Shown here: one piece after another, positions 43,833-55,452 of the stretch | Layout of the letters: each line of letters begins with the position of its first letter | Numbering within the stretch: the first letter of the stretch is position 1 | Origin: Aegilops tauschii subsp. strangulata | Taxonomy: Eukaryota > Streptophyta > Magnoliopsida > Poales > Poaceae | Direction: 5' to 3' | Assembly (NCBI RefSeq): GCF_002575655.3 | Contig: NC_053036.3 | Span: forward strand, 163,408,627-163,472,626 | Length of the DNA stretch: 64,000 nt | The notes under the pieces: model-generated | Database searches by the model: none | The model's input: only the letters and a program-made list of their open reading frames with translations | What the model was told of the DNA's origin: nothing | Translations under genes and position numbers: made by a program

Positions 43833-46427
43833 CCCTCCTCTTGCCTCATCAAGGCCCAGCGCCAAGACACCGGTCTCCAGCGCCAGCCTGCGCGAGCCCT
43901 CCTCTGCCTCGGCCTTTAGGCCCAATGTGAGCAGCCCCTTGGCCTTTCCTCTGCTAGGCTACCTGTTCCAATTTTGGCCCGTAGTGTTTTCTTCCTACTG
44001 CTGCGATTTTCGTATTTATCGAGAGAATTGCAGTTTTACAGAAAAACCCCTCATGTTCATGCATTAATAATTAATTAACCATGCATCATATTAAAATGGT
44101 TTATATATGAAAAATGATTAGAATTTTATCTAGTTTCATAATATGCCACTCTCATCCATGTTTAAAATGTTTAAACTTGTTGTTTGTTTAAATTTGCATA
44201 AATGCCATGCTAAAATGATTTATTTCATAACTAATTAACCGTAGCTCCAAATTTAATAAACTTTATATGTAAATGGGGTAGAAAAATGCCTAGTTTAACA
44301 TGGTGCACTTTATTTTGCTGTTTAACAACATTAAAATTGTGTTTATGGCAGAACAGTACAAAATCTAAAAACATGCATGTGGGGATTTTCCGGAATTGTT
44401 GTTTGTTGTTCCGGCCTCATTTAAACTTGCCTAAATAGTTAGTTTTCATATGCTTCACCCTCTTGCCTTGTTAATCAACATTTAACATTGTTGGGTACAT
44501 AAACGAGAGAGAACTAATTAATTGATGTGGTGTTTCGTCAATACGCAACTCATTGCATATTGAGGTCCACTTAATTTGTCGTATTGTTTGTGCATTTTGC
44601 CATGCCATGCTCATTAAACCGGACATGCATCATACTTGATTGTGCATCATGCCATGTTTATGTGATGGTTGTTTACTATGTTGTTTGTTTCTTTCCGGGT
44701 TGCTTTTCTCGTTAGCTTCGGTTTCGTTCCGGAGTTGTGAGGATTCGTTCGACTACGTCCGTTTGTCTTCTTCATGGACTCGTTCTTCTTCCTAGCGGGA
44801 TTTCAGGCCAGATGACCATACCCTCGAAATCACTTCTATCTTTGCTTGCTAGTTGTTCGCTCTATTGCTATGCCGCGCTACCTACCACTTGCTATATCAT
44901 GCCTCCCATATTGCCATGTCAAGCCTCTAACCCACCTTTCCCAGCAAACCGTTGTTTGGCTATGTTACCGCTTTGCTCAGCCCCTCTTATAGCATTACTA
45001 GTTGCAGGTGAAGATGAAGTTTGCTCCATGTTGGAACATGGATATGTTGGGATATCACAATATCTCTTTTTTTAAATTAATGCATCTATATACTTGGTAA
45101 AGGGTGGAAGGCTCGGCCTTATGCCTGGTGTTTTGTTCCACTCTTACCGCCCTAGTTTCCGTCATACCGGTGTTATGTTCCTTGATATTGCGTTCCTTAC
45201 GCGGTTGGGTGATTTATGGGACCCCCTTGACAGTTCGCTTTGAATAAAACTCCTCCAGCAAGGCCCAACCTTGGTTTTAACATTTACCACCTAAGACTTT
45301 TTCCCTTGGGTTCTGCAGACTCAAGGGTCATCTTTATTTAAACCCCCGGGCCAGTGTTCCTCTGAGTGCTGGTCCAAACTAGAGCTACTTGCAGCGCCAC
45401 CTCGGGGAAACTTGAGGGCTGGTTTTAGTTGTACGTAGTGTTCATCCGGTTCCTGAGAATGAGGTACGTGCGACTCCTATCGGGATTGTCGACACATCGG
45501 GTGGCTTTGCTGGTCTTGTTTTACCATTGTCGAAATGTCTTTTAAACCAGGATTCCGAGACTGATCGGGTCTTCCTGGGAGAAGGTTTATCCTTCGTTGA
45601 CCGTGAGAGCTTATAATGGGCTAAGTTGGGACACCCCTGCAGGGTATAAACTTTCGAGAGTCGTGCCCGCGGTTATGTGGAGGATGGGAATTTGTTAATA
45701 TCCGGTTGTAGAGAACTTGACACTTGATACTTGACTTAATTAAAACACATCAACCGCGTGTGTAGCCGTGATGGTCTCTTTTCGGCGGAGTCCGGGAAGT
45801 GTACACGGTTCTTGTGTTATGTTTGACGTAAGTAGGGGTTCAGGATCACTTCTTGATCTTTGCTAGCTTCACGACCGTTGTGTTGCTTCTCTTCTCGCTC
45901 TTATTTGCGTATGTTAGCCACCATATATGCTTAGTGCTTGCTGCAGCTCCACCTCATTACCCTATCCTACCCATAAGCTTAAATAGTCTTGATCTCACGG
46001 GTGTGAGATTGCTGAGTCCTCGTGACTCACAGATACTTCCAAACAGTTGCAGGTGCCGATGATACCAGTGCCGGTGACGCAACTGAGCTCAAGTGGGAGC
46101 TCGATGAGGACCTTGGTCGTTACTATGTTTCATTTTCTGATGATCAGTAGTGGAGCCCAGTTGGGACGATCAGGGATCTAGCATTTGGGGTTGTCTTCTT
46201 TTATTTTGGTTCCGTAGTCGGACCTATGTGTGTACTCTGATTGATGTATGATTTATTTATGTATTGTGGTGAAGTGGCGATTGTAAGCCAACTCTTTATC
46301 CCATTCTTGTTCATTACATGGGATTGTGTGAAGATGACCCTTCTTGCGACTAAACCACAATGCGGTTATGCCTCTAAGTCGTGCCTCGACACGTGTGAGA
46401 TATAGCCGCATCGTGGGCGTTACAAGT

Positions 46428-46440
46428 TGGTAATCAGAGC
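46428..46440 (+). other. Primer-binding site of the LARD (initiator Met-tRNA type, one extra base)
   Basis: tggtaatcagagc matches the usual TGGTATCAGAGC with one inserted A, three bases after the LTR end. Confidence 0.75.
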
Positions 46441-49400
46441 CATCCCCGACTTAGGAGCCCCCTGCTTGATCGAATCACTAACGTTGTTGAGTCTAGAACA
46501 AAAATGTTTCGAGTCTTAGGATTATATATATCGGAGAGTAGGATTCTTTTTACTCCTCAGTCCCTTTATCGCTCTGGTGAGGTCTCCTGACGTAGAAGTT
46601 TTGACTTTCCACTCCTCAAATTTCATTAAAAAAAATTTAGGATCATGCGGGTATCTTGGAATCGTTCCGATGATTTTGTGATGAGAACATTGTTCTTGGT
46701 GCCTCCTGACATTAAGGGGTTGTGGCAGTGTCCCGGAGAGTTGAGCTCCGAGGTGTTGTCGTCACAATTTTATCGTTGCAGTTCTGGAATACCAGAGTTC
46801 TGCCGACATCGAAAATCTCTTTTATGCAGTTGTTGGTGAGATCACCTCGACACCACCTAGTACTGGGGCGGGAGTTCGGGAGTATTGCCATAACTCGTAT
46901 AACAGATGCTTTTTGAAGGTTGAGGTACACGATTTCCGGAGTTTTCTTGGTTATGTGTTGACGGATGGATATAGCTGGATCTAGGGATTGTTAGTTTGGG
47001 TGATATATTTTGTGTCCCCTGTATCCCCAACACCATATTGCATAACCAGAAAGTTTCGGGAGTTCATAAGTGGGAATTCAAGTAGCTCCTAGGATATCCT
47101 TCTGACTGATGCATGATATGAGATTGGGGTTCGATGTCTAGTGGTCCGCCTTTCCACGGTTGGTTTTACAGTGGTCTCGTAGTGTCTTAAAGAGTCCTTG
47201 GCTATGCCGACTCGGGGACGCTTCATATGTCATGTGCACTGCCTTGTACATGATGGTGCTGTACGATCGAGCCCGTGTGGGCCCCACCACGAAAACTTCG
47301 GACGAAATCTCTATCATATGTTTGTTCCGGCTTATTCTGCAAGCCAATCCTTTGTTTTGTTCTGTTTTGTTTTGTGGTATTTGAGTTGCTTCAATGACAA
47401 GTGTTGATTCCATACCTTATTCTAAGCGGTGTTCTCATATTCCTATGTGGATACTAATCCTTCTTTATCATCGAGTTTGTCATCTTAATTCTATTTCCAA
47501 CCGGTGCGTTTCTCTTCGAGATGATCCCATCATTCTCCCCATTCGGAAGGTCAAGAATAAGTTTTTTCAACGTTGTTTTTTTCATCTGCCCCAAGTTGCC
47601 TTTGTTTTCCCGCCCTCCCACCCTTTTTCTTCAAGGACTCAGATTTCTTAATCAAGTATCCTTTTTGTTGATGCGAAGTCTCTTCATTCTTTTCTTTCAA
47701 TATTCTTATCCGGTGATTTCCCGTGAAGATACTAACGGAGCCTTAACTTCATCATTATTCATTTTTTTTCTTCTCCAGTGGATTAAATTCAAGCTTTGTC
47801 GATCATATCTTTTCCTCATTTCAAATGTTTTTCTCGTACCGGTGCACCTCTTAATCATCCACTTCCCGCTATTCAATTGTTCCGGAGTAATGAAAATATC
47901 TCAGTAGATTCAAGTTTCCATTCTCAATTCACTCAAGTTCTTTTGAGGTTGTTATCTCATTCAAGCCATTTAATTCAACCGGTGCAATCTCCTTTTCAAG
48001 TAATCATTCAACGGTGTATCTTTTGAGTGGGCCCTAACCCACAGGTATTTTCCAGGATCTTACCCGACTCTTCTAATTTTCTCGAGTTATTCTCAAATTC
48101 ATTTCAAAGTTTGACGTAAGAATGAGTTTTCATCAGTCATATGTCTTTCTCCAAGATCTTTCAAATTCTTTCATCGTTGGTTCAACCTTCTATTCTTCAT
48201 TCCAGAGTGCCAACAATTCATGGTGGTGTTTCACGTCATCATTCTCAACATTTGAAGACCGAAGAAGAATTTCTCTTGTATCTTATCCACTCTCTTGAAG
48301 ATTCATAGTTCTAACTTATGCCATCCTCTCATAATTGTTTTCGATTGTGAGAATTCTTCTCATACCCATCCGGAGCATTTCATGAGTTGTTTTCATTTCT
48401 TGATCATCCAAAGGCCATCATTTCAGAAGTTTTCTTCGTTCTAAGTTTTCAGCCTCGTTCTCCAATTATTCTAAATTGATGTCTCTTTGTTCATCTCCAT
48501 ATTATTCCGGTGCACCCTTCAAGTATTCTCTAGTCAGCTCATGATCTCTTCGTTCACTTGTATCTAAATTCTCTCAAGTATCTTCGTTCATTTTCTAATT
48601 CTTCCCGATGTTTCTTTATCTTATCTTCGTTGATTTTCAGATTCTTACGGTGGTTCGTTCAAGAGTTCTCTTCCTTCGTTATCATATCAATTTATTCGTT
48701 GTTTCAATCCTACCGGTGGTTCGTTGAAGACTTTTCTCAAGTTTGCGCCATATCTATCTTAATCCTTTCTACGAGAATAAGTAGTATGCCAAATCCATTG
48801 CTTGTCATCAATTTAATTGGTGAAGGATGAGCATAATGTAATTCTTATTCTTGTTTCATCCAAGTGATTAATTCCTTATTCCGGAGATTCATCAAAATTC
48901 TTTATCTCATTTGTTCATCTTTCTTTTCCGGAGTTCCAAGCTTTCTGCATTATCTCGTTGCGAAGCTCCACCTAAATCATTGCAAGGCTTAACCTTGTGT
49001 TGTCAACTTCTCTTTCTTTCTATCATCCTTTTGTTTACCGGAGTTCTTCATGGAGGATCTACATGGTGCTTCGTCAAGGATTCCTTTCATTCTTCAATTG
49101 TTCTTCAAGAATTCTCTCCAAGTTATGATCCGCCAAGCTATACTAAAAGATAAACATGGCGTTCTACACATGTTTTGTTTTGAGGAGTTCAAGCATTCTT
49201 CATCTTGCATTACGAAGTGCAATTCTTTCTACCTTATCATTTGAGGTGGTGTTATGTCATTCTTGACAATTTGAGTTCGCGTTTCATGATTCACATGTTG
49301 TCAAGAATGAGATATTTTAAATCCACCAATCTCTTTGTTGGAGTTATCTTGGTATAGATTTCACTTAAAGCCTTCTCGAAGGAATGTTGCTAATTGTGGT

Positions 49401-50510
49401 GTCTATCAATGATCCAAGTTTTCTCCTATCCTCTTGGCGAGAGAAGTTTTCATCTCTTCGTTGATCTCAAGCAAGCAATTGTTTCCGTTAGTAGCGGGTT
49501 GTCACCTCATAATTTTGAGAAGTTTTCCTTAAGCCCACTACAAGCTTGTTCTTTTCATTGTTGTTTTCCCAACAACTTCGTTATAACCTTCTTGGAAGGA
49601 TGCTTTCCAAGCTCATTTGTGGCAGAAGTTGTCATTTTCTTCTCCATGCTTTATTCCAAGGATCTATCTTCTATTATTTATTTCTTCCAGAGGCATTGTG
49701 ATGTTGCTCTCTTCACTCATCTTCTCAGTTTGTGAGGACCGTGTTCTTTTCGTGCTTATCCATTTCCAACCGGAGTGTCGTGCCCTCTTTTCAAGTTCTT
49801 CCCATTCTGGTCAATTTTTGCCTACCTTCTCAACCAGAGTGCTGTTTGAAATCTTTCTTACTCCTTGTGCCATTTTTCAATAGTTCCGGAGGCAGTGTGT
49901 TGTTGATTTCATCAAGTATCATCCCATCTTCTCAAGTTCATGTTAATTCCTTCCATTTTCAGTCGGAGTGCTGTCCAAATTATATCATTCTTATTCCTTC
50001 CTTATCTTGTTTTAACCGGAGTGTTGTGTCTATTATTCCTCTTCTAAACGGAGTCTCATCCAAGTGATTTCTTTTTGCCAAGTTCATATTCTACCCCTTC
50101 CATTTTCCAACCGGAGCGTTATCGTAATTGATCCTTATCGTTCCTTGTACATCTCGTTTCAACCAGAGTGCTCGCATGTACTTCTCGTCCATTGTTCTCA
50201 TCATTCATAGCTTTGCAAACTCCAAGGTTCACATGGAGTTCCTTGTTTCTCTTTTCTACCGGTGTGCTTTCATATTCCTTTTGATCCGTTAAGCTCTTGT
50301 TCCATATTCTTCAACCTACAAGGTTCTTGTAATGTTCCTTGTTCCTCTTGCTGAACGGAGTGTTTTAAATTTTTTTCACCCCCGTCGTGTCATTTCTTCA
50401 AGCTTTGCGACCTCTCAAGGTTCTTTGGTTTCACTTGTTTGTCGAAGAAGCAACTTTGTCTTACCTCTTCCTCTTCCGTTTCTCTCCGGTGTCGTCCAAG
50501 ATCTCGGGAC
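46441..50510 (+). other. Non-coding core of the LARD
   Basis: No gag, protease, RT, RNase H or integrase motif is visible in any frame. From about 47400 the + strand is strikingly pyrimidine-rich (ttcttc/tttct runs). From about 49760 to 50500 it carries a recurring short module of the type aaccggagtg(c/t)tgt spaced roughly 40-120 bp apart. Scattered ccgg(a/t)g motifs occur back to 47470. Conserved RNA structure has been proposed for LARD cores in general. Confidence 0.8.
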
Positions 50511-50536
50511 GAGATCCTCTTGTAGTGGTGGAGTGT
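50511..50536 (+). other. Polypurine tract region of the LARD
   Basis: After gatctcgggacgagatcctc comes tgtagtggtggagtgt directly before the 3' LTR. The tract is G-rich but interrupted by T. Confidence 0.6.
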
Positions 50537-53500
50537 TGTAACGCCCCGAGACCGATGCTCCAGTCGCCTTCCATATATTTCGTGTTAGCCGTGTGTTTTA
50601 TTTTTTGTTTGTTGCATTCATCATGTCATCATGAGCATTGCATTGCATGTTTCCTAAAAAACTTGCACCCGTTGATAGTTGCCGCTTCTTCCTCGTCTCT
50701 GTTGACCTTTCTCGAGACCGACATTCGTTTGATGCTCGACCGTTTGACCCTCTCTACACAATACTCAAACCCCTTCGCGCGCGCGTCCAAAACCTGTCCC
50801 GAACCCGACCCGCTCAGTCATCACCGTTGCATTCAGATCATCTCCTAACATCTATAAAACATCTCCGTTTTATTATTCGGGCTACCTAACCTATTTATTT
50901 ACGACCGCCCGATTATAATCGGACGGACCGGATTAATCCCTACCCTAATCCCCTACCTATTTAAATAGACCAACCCTAAATTCTAGGGGATTTGTCCCTG
51001 CCGCCGCCGCCGCACTCATCTCCCACCTCGGGATCCCCTTGGCCAATCTCCTTGGATCCCCTCGTCCAGCCAACCACCGAGCGCCAGCCTCCTCGGATCC
51101 GAGGCCTCCCCAAGCCGCTGCCTTGCCTCCACTCTGTCAGCACGCGCCACCGGAGCGCCGAGCTGCTACAGATCCAAGCGCCTCGCCTCTGCACCCACCC
51201 CGATGGCCTCCTCTACCCCGGTCTCTTCTCCCATGGATCCCTCCTTCTCCTCGCGTCGAGCACCAACGCTCCAGGGCCGGCCTTCTGCTGTTCGTCCTCA
51301 TCGGTTCTCGCAACACTAGTGTCGCCGGTCGCCGCGCCGCCCCATCCTCCTCACCGACGGCAACTCCAGTAGGTCTCCGCCATGGATGCCAGGAGCGCCC
51401 GTGCGCCGCATGCCCGAACCCCTGTCTTGCTCCGCCCCTCTTCCTTCCCTTCCAACTTTGGTTCTTCCCCTCTCCCTCACCACGCCTTTCTCTTTCTAGC
51501 AGGTGGAGGCCATGGCCGCCGCCGCCGTTCTGACTACCCCGCAGGAGCTCCCTGCCGCCGGATCGGGTCGCCTCCGCCCGGTTCCCCTCGCGCCACGTCC
51601 GCCGCCAGCCACCGCCGTTGCCTCTGCTTCGCACCCCGTGCTGCGGCAGTCGCGCCTTGCTTCGTCTGAAGCCACAACACCAAGTCCCCTTCTCTGCATC
51701 GAGCTGCTCTGCCCCGAGCGGTCGCGTTGACCCTCCTCTTGCCTCATCAAGGCCCAGCGCCAAGACACCAGCCTCCAGCGCCAGCCTGCGCGAGCCCTCC
51801 TCTGCCTCGGCCTTTAGGCCCAATGTGAGCAGCCCCCTGGCCTTCCCTCTGCTGGGCTGCCTGTTCCAGTTTCGGCCCGTAGTGTTTTTTTCCTACTGCT
51901 GCGATTTTCGCATTTATCCAGAGAACTGCAGTTTTACAGAAAAACCCCTCATGTTCATGCATTAATAATTAATCAACCATGCATCATATTAAAATGGTTT
52001 ATATATGAAAAATGCTTAGAATTTTATCTAGTTTCATAATATGCCACTCTCATCCATGTTTAAAATGTTTAAACTTGCTGTTTGTTTAAATTTGCATAAA
52101 TGCTATGCTAAAATGATTTATTTCATAACTAATTAACCGTAGCTCCAAATTTAATAAACTTTATATGTAAATGGGGTATAAAAATGCCTAGTTTAACATG
52201 GTGCACTTTATTTTGCTGTTTAACAACATTAAAATTGTGTTTATGGTAGAACAGTACCAAATCTAAAAACATGCATGTGGGGATTTTCCGGAATTGTTGT
52301 TTGTTGTTCTGGCCTCATTTAAACTTGCCTAAATAGTTAGTTTTCATATGCTTCACCCTCTTGCCTTGTTAATCAACATTTAACATTGTTGGGTACATAA
52401 ATGAGAGAGAACTAAATAATTGATGTGGTGTTTCGTCAATATGCAACTCGTTGCATATTCAGCTCCACTTAATTTGTAGTATTGTTTGTGCATTTTGCCA
52501 TGCCATGCTCATTAAACCGGACATGCATCATACTTGATTGTGCATCATGCCATGTTTATGTGATGGTTGTTTACTATGTTGTTTGTTTCTTTCCGGGTTG
52601 CTTCTCTCGTTAGCTTCGGTTTCGTTCCGGAGTTGTGAGGATGCGTTCGACTACGTCCGTTTGTCTTCTTCATGGACTCGTTCTTCTTCCTAGCGGGATT
52701 TCAGGCAAGATGACCATACCCTCGAAATCACTTCTATCATTGCTTGCTAGTTGTTCGCTCTATTGCTATGCCGCGCTACCTACCACTTGCTATATCATGC
52801 CTCCCATATTGCCATGTCAAGCCTCTAACCCACCTTTCCCAGCAAACCGTTGTTTGGCTATGTTACCGCTTTGCTCAGCCCCTCTTATAGCGTTGCTAGT
52901 TGCAGGTGAAGATGAAGTTTGCTCCATGTTGGAACATGGATATGTTGGGATATCACAATATCTATTTTTTTAAATTAATGCATCTATATACTTGGTAAAG
53001 GGTGGAAGGCTCGGCCTTATGCCTGGTGTTTTGTTCCACTCTTGCCGCCCTAGTTTCCGTCATACCGGTGTTATGTTCCTTGATTTTGCGTTCCTTACGC
53101 GGTTGGGTGATTTATGGGACCCCATTGACAGTTTGCTTTGAATAAAACTCCTCCAGCAAGGCCCAACCTTGGTTTTAACATTTTCCACCTAAGCCTTTTT
53201 CCCTTGGGTTCTGCAGACTCAAGGGTCATCTTTATTTAAACCCCCGAGCCAGTGTTCCTCTGAGTGCTGGTCCAAACTAGAGCCACTTGCAGCGCCACCT
53301 CGGGGAAACTTGAGGGCTGGTTTTAGTTGTACGTAGTGTTCATCCGGTGTGTCCTGAGAATGAGGTACGTGCGACTCCTATCGGGATTGTCGACACATCG
53401 GGCGGCTTTGCTGGTCTTGTTTTACCATTGTCGAAATGTCTTGTAAACCGGGATTCCGAGACTGATCGGGTCTTCCCGGGAGAAGGTTTATCCTTCGTTG

Positions 53501-54324
53501 ACCGTGAGAGCTTATAATGGGCTAAGTTGGGACACCCCTGCAGGGTATAAACTTTCGAGAGCCGTGCCCGCGGTTATGTGGCAGATGGGAATTTGTTAAT
53601 ATCCGGTTGTAGAGAACTTGACACTTGATACTTGACTTAATTAAAACGCATCAACCGCGTGTGTAGCCGTGATGGTCTCTTTTCGGCGGAGTCCGGGAAG
53701 TGCACACGGTTCTTGTGTTATGTTTGACGTAAGTAGGGGTTCAGGATCACTTCTTGATCTTTGCTAGCTTCACGACCGTTGCGTTGCTTCTCTTCTCGCT
53801 CTTATTTGCGTATGTTAGCCACCATATATGCTTAGTGCTTGCTGCAGCTCCACCTCATTACCCTATCCTACCCATAAGCTTAAATAGTCTTGATCTCACG
53901 GGTGTGAGATTGCTGAGTCCTCGTGACTCACAGATACTTCCAAACAGTTGCAGGTGCCGATGATACCAGTGCCGGTGACGCAACTTAGCTCAAGTGGGAG
54001 CTCGATGAGGACCTTGGTCGTTACTATGTTTCGTTTTCTGATGATCAGTAGTGGAGCCCAGTTGGGACGATCAGGGATCTAGCATTTGGGGTTGTCTTCT
54101 TTTATTTTGGTTCCGTAGTCGGACCTATGTGTGTACTCTGATTGATGTATGATTTATTTATGTATTGTGTGAAGTGGCGATTGTAAGCCAACTCTTTATC
54201 CCATTCTTGTTTATTACATGGGATTGTGTGAAGATGACCCTTCTTGCGACTACACCACAGTGCGGTTATGCCTCTAAGTCGTGCCTCGACACGTGGGAGA
54301 TATAGCCGCATCGTGGGTGTTACA
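50537..54324 (+). repeat. 3' LTR of the LARD (3,788 bp)
   Basis: TGTAACGCCCCGAGACC...GGGTGTTACA. It aligns with the 5' LTR throughout, with two sizeable indels: about 30 bp extra here near 51115-51150, and about 37 bp missing near 51430 relative to 43490-43530. Candidate ORFs repeat those of the other LTR. Confidence 0.92.
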
Positions 54325-54329
54325 GTCGT
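54325..54329 (+). repeat. Right target-site duplication of the LARD
   Basis: gtcgt, identical to 42628-42632. Confidence 0.9.
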
Positions 54330-55358
54330 TTTCTTCGATTCCTTCTCGACGGCCAAGGCGCCGAGCGACGGGTGATCAACAGGCGGCGGGGAAATGTGCC
54401 TCTCCCTGCAGGGAGGAGGAGGCGGACAGTCGTCTCGTCGCTACACTGCTCTTGGGCGGCCGTCCTGGTCGCGCTCGATGGTGATGCGAGTCCGGCTGCG
54501 GCTGGCAGCCGGCTCCTTGTCTCTTCTGTCGTGGACGCCACCAGTCGGCGTCCGGGATGTCGCACCTTGGTCTCGTCGAGGAGGCGGATCGTCGTTTCGC
54601 CGGTTGCGTGCTTCGGTCCGGCACCCGGCATCTTGCTTCTCAGCAGCCGCGTCGAGGAGCTGCTGAACTCGCTCCGTCATCTGGCGACGCTCGTCGCCCT
54701 CGAGCTTGTCTAACTCGTCCGCTGCCGCTTGGGCAGCTCGTATGTTCTCCGCAGGCGTGGCATAGACGGGACGATCTGTCCCGAACAAGCTGGCGATGGT
54801 CGCGCCACGCTGCCGGATCTGGCCAATGCAGCTAGGCCCACCAGGAGCCGGCGTGCCGCCAACTGCACGGTCCATCTCACGCTGGTAGGCCTCCGAAAGG
54901 CGTCTCATGTTGGCCAGCCGGTTGGTGCTCTCGACGAGCTGGACACGGCGTGCCTCCAACGTCTCGGCGTCAATGTCCTCCGGGATGGGCACAGTCAGGT
55001 CTTGTATCGCCGACTGCAACGGATCTTGGCCACCCCTGCCAGAGTGCTCGCCGCTGTCCGCGCGAGGAAGCGGCTCATCGTAGACCACCACGTTGGAGGG
55101 GAACGCGTCGAGCGATGCCATGTCGGAGTCGACCAACATCGGGTCGGTGGAGCCAACCGATTCCAAGTCAGCAGCAGGCTCGCTGGCGACGTGGAGCTGA
55201 TCAAGGAGGCTCACAAGGCGGCTCTCAGGGCCATCGGTGCCCGCATCAGACGCGGGCTCGTCGGAGAGGCGAATCTCGCAAACAAGATCGGCGAGGCAGC
55301 TCGCCGCACAGGCGACCTCCGCGCAGCACAGCGCATCGGTGCAGACGCCATCTGGCAT
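54330..55358 (-). pseudogene. Gag N-terminal half of first Tat-lineage element (upstream of LARD insertion)
   Basis: The first ATG on the minus strand is at 55356-55358; the open frame extends upstream into the PBS without ATG. The frame runs to TAG at 54441-54443. It is Asp/Glu-rich at first (MLVDSDMASLDAFPSNVVVYDE), then helical with LESTNRLANMRRLSEAYQREM-type and AAQAAADELDKLEGDERRQM segments, and ends Arg-rich (SRTRITIERDQDGR). After the stop the remainder to 54330 reads in a different frame. The gag core continues at 42632 on the other side of the LARD. The helical N-terminal extension is usual for Tat gag. Confidence 0.8.
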
Positions 55359-55432
55359 GCCGGGCTGATTGCGCTCGCCAGGAAGGAACAAAGTTCCCGT
55401 CCAGAGCAGGTCTCCGGGAGACGGTGCACCTC

Positions 55433-55450
55433 GCCCCACGGTTGGCGCCA
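55433..55450 (-). other. Primer-binding site of first Tat-lineage element
   Basis: On the minus strand TGGCGCCAACCGTGGGGC starts two bases after the 5' LTR. The TGGCGCC start is that of a plant tRNA 3' end (Arg type is usual for Tat); the exact tRNA was not checked. Confidence 0.75.
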
Positions 55451-55452
55451 AA

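Larger units (their letters stand above)
42633..46424 (+). repeat. 5' LTR of the LARD (3,792 bp)
   Basis: It starts TGTCACGCCCCGAGAC (the partner has TGTAACGCC) and ends GGGCGTTACA. The TATA-like box TATTTAAATA is at 43054-43063, so U3 is only about 0.4 kb and R-U5 over 3.3 kb. A GC-rich region with a 72-codon ORF (43614-43832) follows the box. Remaining ORFs are short and unsupported. Confidence 0.92.
42633..54324 (+). mobile_element. LARD: large retrotransposon derivative with 3.8-kb LTRs and non-coding core (Sukkula/Erika-like)
   Basis: LTRs of 3,792 bp (42633-46424) and 3,788 bp (50537-54324) flank 4,112 bp without any gag or pol frame. A perfect TSD gtcgt bounds it. An initiator-Met-tRNA PBS (46428-46440) and a PPT region before 50537 fix the + orientation. 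Very long LTRs with a non-coding core define LARDs, known in Triticeae from Sukkula. LTR ends TGTAACGCCC...ACA, a Met PBS and the ctcgggacgagat motif before the 3' LTR are typical of Del/Tekay chromoviruses, so I infer that parentage; enzymes must come from a relative. It split the gag of the Tat element. Confidence 0.9.

Noticed and set aside
43190..43870. 226-codon minus-strand frame in the LARD LTR, repeated at 51137-51823
   Set aside because: GC-rich shadow with no motif; repeated only because it is in an LTR.
44737..45075. 112-codon ORF repeated at 52635-52973
   Set aside because: Its conservation is explained by the two copies being LTRs of one element; no initiation context or domain was seen.
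49760..50500. Recurring ccggagtg motif as a CRISPR-like array
   Set aside because: Units are short, degenerate and unevenly spaced, and the genome is a plant.
50500..50536. Inverted repeat gatctcgggacgagatc as a terminator
   Set aside because: It is a conserved motif before the 3' LTR in Del/Tekay-type elements; a bacterial-type terminator has no place here.
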